Assembly (NCBI RefSeq): GCF_015351245.1
Contig: NZ_JADKSO010000002.1
Location: 434,001-498,000, forward strand
From: Rathayibacter sp. VKM Ac-2879
Lineage (GTDB): Bacteria > Actinomycetota > Actinomycetes > Actinomycetales > Microbacteriaceae
Direction of reading: 5' to 3'
Length of the DNA: 64,000 nucleotides
Each line of letters starts with the position of its first letter. The stretch's first letter is position 1. A model generated the notes under the pieces. That model saw only the letters and a list, made by a program, of their open reading frames with translations. It had not been told where the DNA came from and searched no databases. Positions 16,783 to 24,761 of the stretch are shown in pieces. Made by a program: the position numbers and the translations under genes.

Positions 16783-19272
16783 TCAGAACAGCTCGGGTGC
16801 GGCGCCGATCGTCGCGATCATCGCCTCGAGGGCGACTCCCGACCCGTCGCGCTTCATCCCGGAGTCGGGCAGAGCCGCGACGGACCCGTCGGCTTCGAGC
16901 GCGTGCGCGGGGCCCGGGCCCACCCAGGCGACCCGGAGCGCCGTCTCGCCCTTCAGGAACCGCTGGGCGCGGACGCCTCCGGTCGCTCGGCCCTTGGCCG
17001 GGAACTCCGAGAAGTCCGATACCTTCGCGCTTCCGGTGTCGGTACCCGACAGCGCCCAGCTGTCCACCGCGACAGTCGCCACGACGGTCTCCTCACGCTC
17101 CGCCGGCGTCACGACGGCAAAGTGGACGACCTCGTCGGTCTCGCCGAGCTTGATGCCCGCCATCCCCGCCGCAGTGCGACCCTGCGGACGGACCGCGGAG
17201 GCCGCGAAGCGCAGCAGCTGCGCCTCGCCGGTCACGAACACCAGCTCGTCGTCCTCCGACGAGGGGGCGGCTCCGATCACGGAGTCCTTGGGCTTGAGGG
17301 CGAGGAGATCGATGTCGGGCCGCTGGGGGAGATCCCCTGGGGCGACGCGCTTGACAATTCCCTGCACTGTCCCGAGCGCGAGGGGCCGCGGATCGTCGAG
17401 CGCCACGACCGCCAGGACACGCTCCTGCGCACCGAGCTGGGGAAGGTAGTCGGCCATGCGCACCCCGGCGCCGAGTTGCACGGAGGAGGAGGGGACCGAG
17501 GGCACGTCGATCGCCGAGAAGCGCAGGAGACGTCCTGCCGTCGTGACCGCTCCGATCTCGGTTCGCGTGGTCGTGTCGAGGACGCTGAGGACGGCGTCGT
17601 GCTTGCTGCGGCGCGTGGCGCGCTCAGGATGCGGCGCTGCCTCAGGATCGCGGTCGACCCGAACGAGTCGACCCGTCGTGCTGAGCAGCACCCGACACGG
17701 CACATCCGCGATCTCGAGGACGGCCGGGGCGGCGCGGCGCCCGGTCGTAGCGACTGACGGCCGTGCCTCGGTGAGAAGGGTGCGCCGCGGAGTGCCGAGG
17801 CGCTGCGCCACGTCGTCGAGCTCGTCGGAGACGAGGGCGTCGAGGCGGTCGCGACTGGCGAGCAGCGCCTCCAGCTCGTCGATCTCGGCGAGAAGGGTGT
17901 CGCGCTCCGTCTCGAGCTCGATGCGCGAGAACTTGGTCAAGCGACGCAGCTGCAGTTCGAGGATGTAGTCCGCCTGGAGCGTGCTCAGGTCGAACACGTC
18001 GATGAGGCGCGCCCGAGCGGCTGCGGTGTCGTCGCTCCCGCGGATGAGCTGGATGACCTCGTCGATGTCGAGGATCGCGACGAGGAGACCCTCGACGAGG
18101 TGCAGTCGCTCCTGCCGCTTACGCAAGCGATAGCGCGAGCGTCGCGTGACGACCTGCACGCGGTGGCCGACATAGACCTGCAGGAGCTCCTTGAGCCCGA
18201 GGGTCCGGGGGCCACCGTCGACGAGGGCGACGTTGTTGATCGCAAAGGTGTCCTCGAGCGGGGTGAAGCGATAGAGCTGCTCGAGCACCGCCTCGGGACT
18301 GAAACCTGTCTTGATGCCGATCACGAGGCGGAGGCCGTTGTCGCGGTCGGTCAGGTCGGTCACGTCGGCGATGCCGCTGAGCTTCTTGTTCTGCACACCG
18401 TCCTTGATCTTGTCGATGACCTTCTCGGCGCCGACCAGATAGGGGAGCTCGGTGACCACGAGGCCCGACTTCCGGGCGGTGATGCTCTCGATCGAGACCC
18501 TGGCCCGTGTCTTGAAGCTTCCGCGCCCCGAGGCATAGGCGTCGCGCACGCCGGCCAGGCCGACGATCGTGCCGCCACTGGGGAAGTCGGGGCCCGGCAC
18601 GAACGACATCAGCTCGTCGAGGGAGGCGTCGGGATGGGCGATGAGGTGACGCGCGGCTCCGACCACCTCGACCAGGTTGTGCGGGGCCATGTTCGTGGCC
18701 ATGCCGACGGCGATTCCGCTCGCTCCGTTCACGAGCAGGTTCGGGAACGCCGAGGGGAGCACCTCCGGCTGGTCGTGTGAGTTGTCGTAGTTGGGGATGA
18801 ACTCGACGACGTCCTCGCCGAGGTGCTCGGTCATCGCCATGGAGGCGGGGGCGAGTCGCGCCTCCGTGTACCGGGCCGCGGCCGGGCCGTCGTCGAGCGA
18901 GCCGAAGTTGCCGTGGCCGTCGACGAGCGGTACCCGCATCGTGAACGGCTGGGCGAGCCTCACGAGAGAGTCGTAGATGGAGGCGTCTCCGTGGGGGTGG
19001 AGCTTGCCCATGACTTCGCCGGTCACGCGCGCCGACTTGACGTGTCCGCGGTCGGGCCGCAGCCCCATCTCGCTCATCATGTAGAGGATTCGGCGCTGCA
19101 CGGGCTTCAGTCCGTCTCGCGCGTCGGGCAGAGCCCGTGAGTAGATCACCGAGTACGCGTACTCGAGGAACGAGCCCTCCATCTCGGTCGAGACATCGAC
19201 GTCCTCGATCCGCTCGACCAGGGAGGATCGGGGCGTCTCGGAGGACCCGGAGGACGAGGCTGCTGCGTTCAT
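16783..19272 (-). CDS. parC: DNA topoisomerase IV-type subunit A (GyrA/ParC family)
   Basis: The 829-aa breakage-reunion subunit. The catalytic Tyr135 is in AAARYTEARL. The quinolone-determining stretch, residues 92-101, reads HPHGDASIYD, so the position of E. coli GyrA Ser83 is Ala, as in mycobacterial GyrA. DARDGLKPVQRRILYMM marks the WHD entry. A coiled-coil tower is at about 400-490, and a C-terminal beta-pinwheel begins near 520. The C-terminal domain lacks an obvious GyrA box (QRRGGRG), consistent with a topoisomerase IV-type rather than gyrase A subunit. It converges with parE. The symbol is by context. Confidence 0.86.
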   Translation of the reverse strand: MNAAASSSGSSETPRSSLVERIEDVDVSTEMEGSFLEYAYSVIYSRALPDARDGLKPVQRRILYMMSEMGLRPDRGHVKSARVTGEVMGKLHPHGDASIYDSLVRLAQPFTMRVPLVDGHGNFGSLDDGPAAARYTEARLAPASMAMTEHLGEDVVEFIPNYDNSHDQPEVLPSAFPNLLVNGASGIAVGMATNMAPHNLVEVVGAARHLIAHPDASLDELMSFVPGPDFPSGGTIVGLAGVRDAYASGRGSFKTRARVSIESITARKSGLVVTELPYLVGAEKVIDKIKDGVQNKKLSGIADVTDLTDRDNGLRLVIGIKTGFSPEAVLEQLYRFTPLEDTFAINNVALVDGGPRTLGLKELLQVYVGHRVQVVTRRSRYRLRKRQERLHLVEGLLVAILDIDEVIQLIRGSDDTAAARARLIDVFDLSTLQADYILELQLRRLTKFSRIELETERDTLLAEIDELEALLASRDRLDALVSDELDDVAQRLGTPRRTLLTEARPSVATTGRRAAPAVLEIADVPCRVLLSTTGRLVRVDRDPEAAPHPERATRRSKHDAVLSVLDTTTRTEIGAVTTAGRLLRFSAIDVPSVPSSSVQLGAGVRMADYLPQLGAQERVLAVVALDDPRPLALGTVQGIVKRVAPGDLPQRPDIDLLALKPKDSVIGAAPSSEDDELVFVTGEAQLLRFAASAVRPQGRTAAGMAGIKLGETDEVVHFAVVTPAEREETVVATVAVDSWALSGTDTGSAKVSDFSEFPAKGRATGGVRAQRFLKGETALRVAWVGPGPAHALEADGSVAALPDSGMKRDGSGVALEAMIATIGAAPELF

Positions 19273-19432
19273 GACTCACTTCGGTGGCGGACAGGGCTGA
19301 GCGGTCGGGGCGCCGCCTCCCGCTCACAGGGAGCGGACTCCGAGGCACGGACGGACGGCACTCGCCGACGAGCCGCCACGCCGAGCGGGGCCGCGCTCGG
19401 AGCGCAAGGGCGCTGTGCGACACTGGGGCGCG

Positions 19433-20563
19433 ATGACCCACATGCTACCGGTCGCCCCCTCCGGGCGGCGGAGCCTCGCCGATGTCCTGCCGGGGGCTCT
19501 GGACGCGCTCCTCGGCCGGCCGGGGATTTTCGCTCCCACCCGTGTCGAGCGCATCGTCGTGGTGCTCGTCGACGGCCTGGGCTCGATGAACCTGCGGCAG
19601 CGTGCCGGTCACGCGCGCACGCTGGCACCGGCCCTGACCCGCGCGTCGACCCTGGTCTCTGGCTTCCCGACGACGACCGCGACCGCCCTCGCGAGCCTCA
19701 CGACGGGCGTGCTCCCCGGGGCGCACGGGATGGTCGGCTATCGCGTCCTCGACCGCGTCTCCGACCGTCTAGTGAATCAGCTGTCGGGGTGGGACGAGCG
19801 GATGGTGCCCGAACAGTGGCAGCCTCGCCAGACCGTGTTCGAGCGCGCGACGGCGGAGGGGGTTCGCGCAGGCGTCGTCGGGCCGTCGCGGTACGCCCGC
19901 TCGGGACTCACGCGGGCGATCCTCCGCGGAGCCGACTACCACCCCGCCGGGTCTGTCTCGGAGCGCTTCGCCACCGCCCGCGCCCTCCTCGACGAGGGCG
20001 GACGGCAGCTGGTGTACCTCTACGTGCCTGAGCTCGACATGGCCGCACACGCCCGCGGTTGGGAGTCTCCGGAATGGACCGCGGCCCTCGAGCAGCTCGA
20101 CGGGGAGGTCGGTGCGTTCGTCCGGCGCCTCCGCCCGAGCGAGGGACTGCTGGTGACGGCCGACCACGGCATCGTCGACGTGCCGGCGTTCTCGCACGTT
20201 CTGGTGGAGCGCGGCCCGTTACTCGACGGCGTCCGTCACCTCGGTGGCGAGCCACGTTGCCTCCAGCTGCATCTGGAGCCGGGAGTCGACGCCGACGAGG
20301 TCGCACGTCGGTGGGTGGACGCCGAGGGTGGCCGCTCGTGGATCGGCACTCGCGCCGATGTCGTGGCGAGTGGGTGGTTCGGCGAAGTCGGGCCCGCCGC
20401 GGCCGACCGGATGGGCGACGTGTTCGTCGCCGCGCGGAAGGCGATCGCGTACTACGCCGCAGACGACCCCGCGGGCCGGGCGATGATCGGACAGCACGGG
20501 TCCCTCACGCCGGAGGAGACGCAGGTACCGCTGCTCGGCTTCGGTGCCCTCGCACCGCGCTGA
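19433..20563 (+). CDS. Alkaline-phosphatase-superfamily phosphodiesterase (NPP-like)
   Basis: A 376-aa enzyme of the nucleotide pyrophosphatase/phosphodiesterase branch. It has the metal-binding Asp in VVVLVDGLGSMNL, the nucleophile Thr in SGFPTTTATALASL, LYVPELDMAAHARGW and TADHGIVDVP with metal His/Asp. No signal peptide is visible, so it is probably cytoplasmic. The ATG at 19433 (MTHMLPVAPSG) with GGGG upstream is preferred over a GTG 18 nt earlier. It stands between divergent parC and convergent sepH and is a frequent sepH neighbour in actinobacteria. Substrate unknown. Confidence 0.82.
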   Translation: MTHMLPVAPSGRRSLADVLPGALDALLGRPGIFAPTRVERIVVVLVDGLGSMNLRQRAGHARTLAPALTRASTLVSGFPTTTATALASLTTGVLPGAHGMVGYRVLDRVSDRLVNQLSGWDERMVPEQWQPRQTVFERATAEGVRAGVVGPSRYARSGLTRAILRGADYHPAGSVSERFATARALLDEGGRQLVYLYVPELDMAAHARGWESPEWTAALEQLDGEVGAFVRRLRPSEGLLVTADHGIVDVPAFSHVLVERGPLLDGVRHLGGEPRCLQLHLEPGVDADEVARRWVDAEGGRSWIGTRADVVASGWFGEVGPAAADRMGDVFVAARKAIAYYAADDPAGRAMIGQHGSLTPEETQVPLLGFGALAPR

Positions 20564-20598
20564 GCCCTCCGATCTCGCCAGAGCCCGATCAGCCGCGC

Positions 20599-21672
20599 TC
20601 AGTCGTCGCTACGGGCTCCGAAGACGATCTCGTCCCAGCTGGGCATCGATGTCCGCCCTCGTCGCAGCGACGTGCGCGACCCCGTAGAGGGGTGCTCTGC
20701 GGCGGGAGGCGTGGGGCGCGGCTCCGGCTCGGACGCCGCGGCCGGGGTCTCGGGCACCTGCTGGTCGCGACCCCGAAGGGAGGCGTGGTCGCGCTCGCCC
20801 CGCCGGCGCCGTAGCGCGTCGAGCAGGTCGGCGGTGTCGTTGAGGTTGCGTTCGCGCTGCTCCGTGGTGGTCGTCACGGGGCGGGGGAGGGTCGACATGG
20901 GCCGCGGTGACTCCGCGAGGGCGGGTTGCGGCTCCGTGTCGGACGGGCGCACCGCCGCAGGGCGGGCGTGCGGGGCGGCGGCGGGGCGCACCGAGGTCGG
21001 GTGCTCGGCGCGCGAGGCGTCGGACGGCGCGAAGGCCTCCGGATCGAAACGCGTCGCGAGTTCGTCGACGGCGGCGGGGATGACGGCTCGCAGTCGCGGG
21101 ATCAGTGTCGGCCGGATCTCGCCCTGCTGTGACAGCGTCGTCGCCTCCGGCGTGAGCGGAGACAGCAGGGCTTTCTTCGGATCGAAGCGCCAGCGGGCGT
21201 CGTGATCGATCTCGTCCGAGCGGAAGAGGAGCTTGACGACCCAGCCCTCGACCTCCTTCCAGCTCGACCACGACTCGCCCTCCGCGCCGAGGGAGGTGAG
21301 GCGCTCGCGGATGACGTCGCCGAAGGGCGTGCCCTCCTCGAGCGGATCCGGGTCGGCGCTCGTGTAGACGCGGACGGCGAGGGCGGAGGCGACGATGTGC
21401 TCGCGTTCAGCGGTCACGGGGCCTTCGAAGCGCCGGACGTAGTCGAGCTCGGCACCGGTCAGCTCGGCGACCTCGTCGGCCGAGAGGCCGGAGCGGATGT
21501 GCGCCTGGATCTCGCGCGGGGACACGCGCTTCTCGCGAGGCGGGAGCGAGTGCACGCGCGGGCGGAGCTGGCTCTGCAGCGTCTCGTCGATCCGCACCGA
21601 GAACCGTTCGCCCCCGTCGGAGACGAGGACGAGCGATCCGCTCTCGACGCCGATCACCTTCAGTTCCATCAT
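20599..21672 (-). CDS. sepH: Septation protein SepH (DUF3071)
   Basis: A 357-aa actinobacterial cell-division protein; in Streptomyces SepH promotes FtsZ filament assembly. The N-terminal DUF3071 domain (about 1-170) begins MMELKVIGVESGSLVLVSDGG. It contains a helix-turn-helix near IRSGLSADEVAELTG and the segment SSWKEVEGWVVKLLFRS. The rest is Pro/Ala/Arg-rich and disordered, ending in a conserved short motif MPSWDEIVFGARS. The start at 21672 (two tandem ATGs) fits the family and follows GAGAGGTCC. It is divergent from DUF4193, with structured DNA between them. Confidence 0.9.
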   Translation of the reverse strand: MMELKVIGVESGSLVLVSDGGERFSVRIDETLQSQLRPRVHSLPPREKRVSPREIQAHIRSGLSADEVAELTGAELDYVRRFEGPVTAEREHIVASALAVRVYTSADPDPLEEGTPFGDVIRERLTSLGAEGESWSSWKEVEGWVVKLLFRSDEIDHDARWRFDPKKALLSPLTPEATTLSQQGEIRPTLIPRLRAVIPAAVDELATRFDPEAFAPSDASRAEHPTSVRPAAAPHARPAAVRPSDTEPQPALAESPRPMSTLPRPVTTTTEQRERNLNDTADLLDALRRRRGERDHASLRGRDQQVPETPAAASEPEPRPTPPAAEHPSTGSRTSLRRGRTSMPSWDEIVFGARSDD

Positions 21673-21720
21673 CGTGCGGGACCTCTCTTCTGGACGCGGA
21701 CGGGGCAAGGATGTCACGCG

Positions 21721-21758
21721 TTCGACCCGTTGCCCGGGAATACCCCGGGCGGGTCGAA
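21721..21758. other. Stem-loop in the sepH / DUF4193 intergenic region
   Basis: TTCGACCCG and CCCGGG, separated by TTG, pair perfectly with CCCGGGCGGGTCGAA, leaving a short AATAC loop. This is a 15-bp GC-rich stem with a 3-nt bulge, about 50 nt upstream of the sepH start. It could lie in the sepH 5' leader or act as an operator. No family is recognised. Confidence 0.4.
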
Positions 21759-21814
21759 AGTTGATGCGGGCGGAGGCGTGGCCGGCCGTGTCAACCGCGG
21801 CCCCAGGTGGTTTG

Positions 21815-21826
21815 CGTATCGATACG
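21815..21826. promoter_or_regulatory. 12-bp palindrome upstream of DUF4193
   Basis: CGTATCGATACG is a perfect palindrome, 59 nt upstream of the DUF4193 start in the divergent gap with sepH. It is a plausible operator; no regulator can be assigned. Confidence 0.35.
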
Positions 21827-21884
21827 TCTTGATGCACACTGACCCCGCCGATGTGTTGAACAGCTGAATAAGAAGTGGATGGGA

Positions 21885-22178
21885 ATGGCTACGGACTACG
21901 ACGCCCCCCGCAAGACCGATGACGACTCCGAGTCGATCGAGGCCCTGAAGGAGCGAGTCCCCGACAAGATGTCCGGAGTCGTCGACGTCGATGACGCCGA
22001 CAACCCGGGCGGATTCGAACTGCCCGGTGCCGATCTGTCCGACCTCGATCTGGACGTCGTGGTTCTCCCGCCCCAGGCGGACGAGTTCACGTGCGTGAGC
22101 TGCTTCCTCGTGAAGCACCGCTCGCAGATCGACCACGAGGAGAAGCTCGGACCGATCTGCCTGGAGTGCGCCGCCTAG
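21885..22178 (+). CDS. DUF4193 zinc-ribbon protein
   Basis: A 97-aa conserved actinobacterial protein beginning MATDYDAPRKTDDDSES, the typical family start; an ATG two codons upstream is less likely. It is very acidic in the middle. Two CxxC pairs near the C-terminus (FTCVSCFLVKH and GPICLECAA) form a probable zinc ribbon. Function unknown. GGATGGGA precedes the start. Its last 4 nt overlap the end of the convergent DUF3093 gene. Confidence 0.88.
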   Translation: MATDYDAPRKTDDDSESIEALKERVPDKMSGVVDVDDADNPGGFELPGADLSDLDLDVVVLPPQADEFTCVSCFLVKHRSQIDHEEKLGPICLECAA

Positions 22179-22648
22179 GCGTCTCCTCGCTCCGACGAAC
22201 GACCGCTCCGTCGCCGTGATCCTTGGATCGCGGCGACGATGTCGTTGGGGCGGCGGGTCGAGAGCAGCCAGTACGGAGTCGGATCCTGCGGGTCCTCGAT
22301 CGGGACGCGCACCACATCCTTCACCCAGCCGCGGATGACGAGGTAGGCACGGGCGTCGAGGCGGGGGCCGCGCTCGGCGAAGGCCTGGGCACCGGTGTGG
22401 CTCGAAGGCTCGCCGACCAGCTCCAGGGGGATGTGCGCTGGGCCCGCACGTAGCTCGCCCTCGCCGATCTCGATCGTCGGAGACAGGGCGAGGAGCGAGA
22501 GCACGCAGCCCGTGTAGAGCGCTGCCGCGACGATCACGCCCACGGCGAGGTTGATCGGAGCGAAGACCAGGACGCTGGCGGGGATGACGAGGGCGGTGGC
22601 GATGAAGAGCCACGGCGCAGGCCATAGCCTCTCTCGGTAGGACGGCAT
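22175..22648 (-). CDS. DUF3093 membrane protein
   Basis: A 157-aa protein with two membrane helices near the N-terminus (about residues 12-30 and 33-55). A small PH-like soluble domain follows ([56 protein letters not shown]). It matches the actinobacterial DUF3093 family, which is generally found beside dut. Function unknown. It is divergent from dut with 38 nt between the starts. Confidence 0.85.
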   Translation of the reverse strand: MPSYRERLWPAPWLFIATALVIPASVLVFAPINLAVGVIVAAALYTGCVLSLLALSPTIEIGEGELRAGPAHIPLELVGEPSSHTGAQAFAERGPRLDARAYLVIRGWVKDVVRVPIEDPQDPTPYWLLSTRRPNDIVAAIQGSRRRSGRSSERGDA

Positions 22649-22686
22649 GGCCCTATTGCATCAGACAACTGGTCTACCCTCGACAC

Positions 22687-23169
22687 GTGCCCGAATCCGT
22701 CGACGTCCCCACCCTCGCGGACGCACCTCCGTCCTACGCTCATCCGGGGGACGCCGGAGCGGATCTGCGCTCCACTGAGGACGTCGTGCTCGCCCCGGGT
22801 GAGCGCGCGAGCGTCGGAACCGGAGTCGCGATCGCCCTCCCCGAGGGGCATGTCGGCTTCGTCGTCCCGCGCAGCGGCCTCGCCTTCCGGCACGGCATCA
22901 GCGTCGTCAATGCGCCGGGCACGATCGACGCGGGCTACCGCGGCGAGATCCGGGTGGCGCTTCTGAATACCGACCGTGACGAGAGCTATCGCGTCACGGC
23001 GGGCGACCGGATCGCGCAGCTCGTGATCGTCCCCGTGGTGCGCGCGAGCTTCACCGCCGTCGCCGAGCTCCCCGAGTCGGCCCGGGGCACGGGCGGCTTC
23101 GGATCGACCGGCTACGCGGCCGCGCCCGTCGTCCCCCAGTCATCCAGCATCCCCGAGGAGAGCTCATGA
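22687..23169 (+). CDS. dut: dUTP diphosphatase
   Basis: The 160-aa trimeric dUTPase converts dUTP to dUMP and PPi, keeping uracil out of DNA. All five motifs are present in order: [42 protein letters not shown] and [10 protein letters not shown] (the P-loop-like C-terminal arm). The start is GTG. Its stop overlaps the next gene by ATGA, forming the conserved dut-DUF3710-DUF3159 set. Confidence 0.96.
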   Translation: MPESVDVPTLADAPPSYAHPGDAGADLRSTEDVVLAPGERASVGTGVAIALPEGHVGFVVPRSGLAFRHGISVVNAPGTIDAGYRGEIRVALLNTDRDESYRVTAGDRIAQLVIVPVVRASFTAVAELPESARGTGGFGSTGYAAAPVVPQSSSIPEESS

Positions 23170-23786
23170 GCGACATCCAGCCCGCGGCTTCGTCCGACGA
23201 GACCCTCGAGCCGGACTTCGAGAAGTCCGCGCCCGAGGACCGCGCCGAGGCCGGTCCACTCGACGAGCGCGAGGCGAACCCGGTCCGCCCGTACATCGAC
23301 CTCGGCGGGGTGAAGGTGCTCCCGCGAGAGGGCATGCACATCCGCCTCGAGGTCGAGGAGGGGACGAAGCGCGTCATCGCGGTGGGCCTCGACTATGCGA
23401 ACTCGACTCTTCAGGTGCAGCCGTTCTCGGCGCCCCGGTCCTCCGGTCTGTGGCACGAGATCCGGAGTCAGATCGCGGAGCAGATCGGTCGCCAGGGCGG
23501 AACGACCTCGGAGCAGGAGGGTGTCTTCGGGCCTGAGCTCGTGGCCGAGCTTCCGGTCGCGGGGGGCGAGGCCCGGGTGGCGCGCTTCGTCGGAGTCGAC
23601 GGCCCGCGCTGGTTCCTCCGTGGCGTGATCGCAGGAGCGGGGGCGGTCGAACCAGAGGCGGCCGCCGCCATCGAAGACTTGTTCCGCAGCATCGTGGTGG
23701 TGCGTGGCAACGGTCCGATGCCGCCCCGTGACCTCATTCCCCTCAAAGTCCCCACCGGCAGCCAGACCCAGCAGAGCGCGAGCTGA
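23166..23786 (+). CDS. DUF3710 protein
   Basis: A 206-aa conserved actinobacterial protein of unknown role, always found next to dut in relatives such as mycobacteria. An acidic N-terminus is followed by the family core: [39 protein letters not shown] and [15 protein letters not shown]. It overlaps dut by ATGA, so translation is probably coupled. Confidence 0.88.
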   Translation: MSDIQPAASSDETLEPDFEKSAPEDRAEAGPLDEREANPVRPYIDLGGVKVLPREGMHIRLEVEEGTKRVIAVGLDYANSTLQVQPFSAPRSSGLWHEIRSQIAEQIGRQGGTTSEQEGVFGPELVAELPVAGGEARVARFVGVDGPRWFLRGVIAGAGAVEPEAAAAIEDLFRSIVVVRGNGPMPPRDLIPLKVPTGSQTQQSAS

Positions 23787-23791
23787 TCGCA

Positions 23792-24535
23792 ATGGAACCC
23801 GGTCGGTCCGAGCCCGGCGCCCCGTCGGGCGAGCCGCCGCAGGCGCGCCCGGAGGTGGCCGATGCGATCACGCAGGCCGCGCGTCGCTCGGGGCTCGGAG
23901 CGGTCGCCGACGGCGAATCGTTCGACGGGCAGGCGCTGCTGCGCAGCATGGGCGGAGTGCGGGGGATCCTCGAAGCCGTCGTCCCGGGTGTGGCATTCGT
24001 CCTCTTCTACACGGTGACGAGCGAGCTCGTCCTGTCGTTGCTCGCCTCCGTCGGGCTCGCAGTGGTCTTCACCGTCGCGCGCGTGCTCGGCCGCACCCCG
24101 GTCGTCCAGGCGCTCGGCGGGCTCCTGGGCGTGGTCGTCTCGGCGGTTCTCGCTCTGATGACGGGGCGCGCCGTCGACAACTTCGTGCCCGGGCTCATCA
24201 CGAACCTCGCCTACGGGCTGGTGTTCCTCGTGTCGGTGCTCGTGCGCTGGCCCCTCATCGGCGTCGGCGCCGGCTACCTCATGGGCGACGGGACGGCGTG
24301 GAGGCAGGACAGACGCAAGCGCCGTCTCTTCTCGGCCCTGTCGCTCGCGTGGGCCGGGCTCTTCCTCCTCCGACTCGCCGTGCAGTACCCCCTGTTTCTC
24401 GCTGAGGACACGACCGCGCTCGGCACCTGGAAGCTCGTCTTGGGGCTCCCGCTCTATGCGCCGCTGCTGGTGCTGACGGTGCTCGCCGTCCGGGCGGAGT
24501 ACCGCGGCGCCTCCGAACGCGGCAACGCGTCCTAG
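23792..24535 (+). CDS. DUF3159 membrane protein
   Basis: A 247-aa integral membrane protein. After about 55 hydrophilic residues, five or six hydrophobic helices run to about residue 235, including GGVRGILEAVVPGVAFVLFY and ALGGLLGVVVSAVLALMTG. Matches DUF3159, found downstream of DUF3710 in most actinobacteria. Role unknown. It starts 5 nt after DUF3710; the ribosome site is weak. Confidence 0.87.
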   Translation: MEPGRSEPGAPSGEPPQARPEVADAITQAARRSGLGAVADGESFDGQALLRSMGGVRGILEAVVPGVAFVLFYTVTSELVLSLLASVGLAVVFTVARVLGRTPVVQALGGLLGVVVSAVLALMTGRAVDNFVPGLITNLAYGLVFLVSVLVRWPLIGVGAGYLMGDGTAWRQDRRKRRLFSALSLAWAGLFLLRLAVQYPLFLAEDTTALGTWKLVLGLPLYAPLLVLTVLAVRAEYRGASERGNAS

Positions 24536-24569
24536 TCGGGGAGCGACAGCCGAACACGCCCACGACGCA

Positions 24570-24591
24570 TAGAATTGTCTCGACGTCGAGA
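24570..24591 (+). promoter_or_regulatory. Candidate aconitase promoter -10 with overlapping 14-bp operator palindrome
   Basis: TAGAAT (24570-24575) fits a sigma-70 -10 element. It is followed 2 nt later by TCTCGACGTCGAGA (24578-24591), a perfect 14-bp palindrome covering the expected transcription start. This layout suits a repressor of acn. It would leave a leader of about 175 nt before the GTG start. The regulator is not identified. Confidence 0.5.
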
Positions 24592-24761
24592 TACATGCTC
24601 CCCGCCTCCTCGCCTCATCTCGAGCGCGGCGGGTGGGAGCGGCGACGTCGTGGTGTTAGGCCCTCCTTGGTGGCAGCCCGCCGTGGGTGGTCGTCAAGAT
24701 GGGTTCGGAGAGGTGGCTCGGCCCGTCGGCGCGAGTCACAGTCAGCGAAGGAGAGGGCGAC

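Noticed and set aside
16783-19272. Ala97 at the quinolone-determining Ser83 position as an acquired resistance mutation
   Set aside because: The same HPHGDASIYD is the wild-type state of mycobacterial GyrA, so it is an inherited trait.
20599-21837. Longer sepH with 55 extra N-terminal residues
   Set aside because: The family starts at MMELKV, a ribosome site lies just upstream of 21672, and the extra codons cover a stem-loop.
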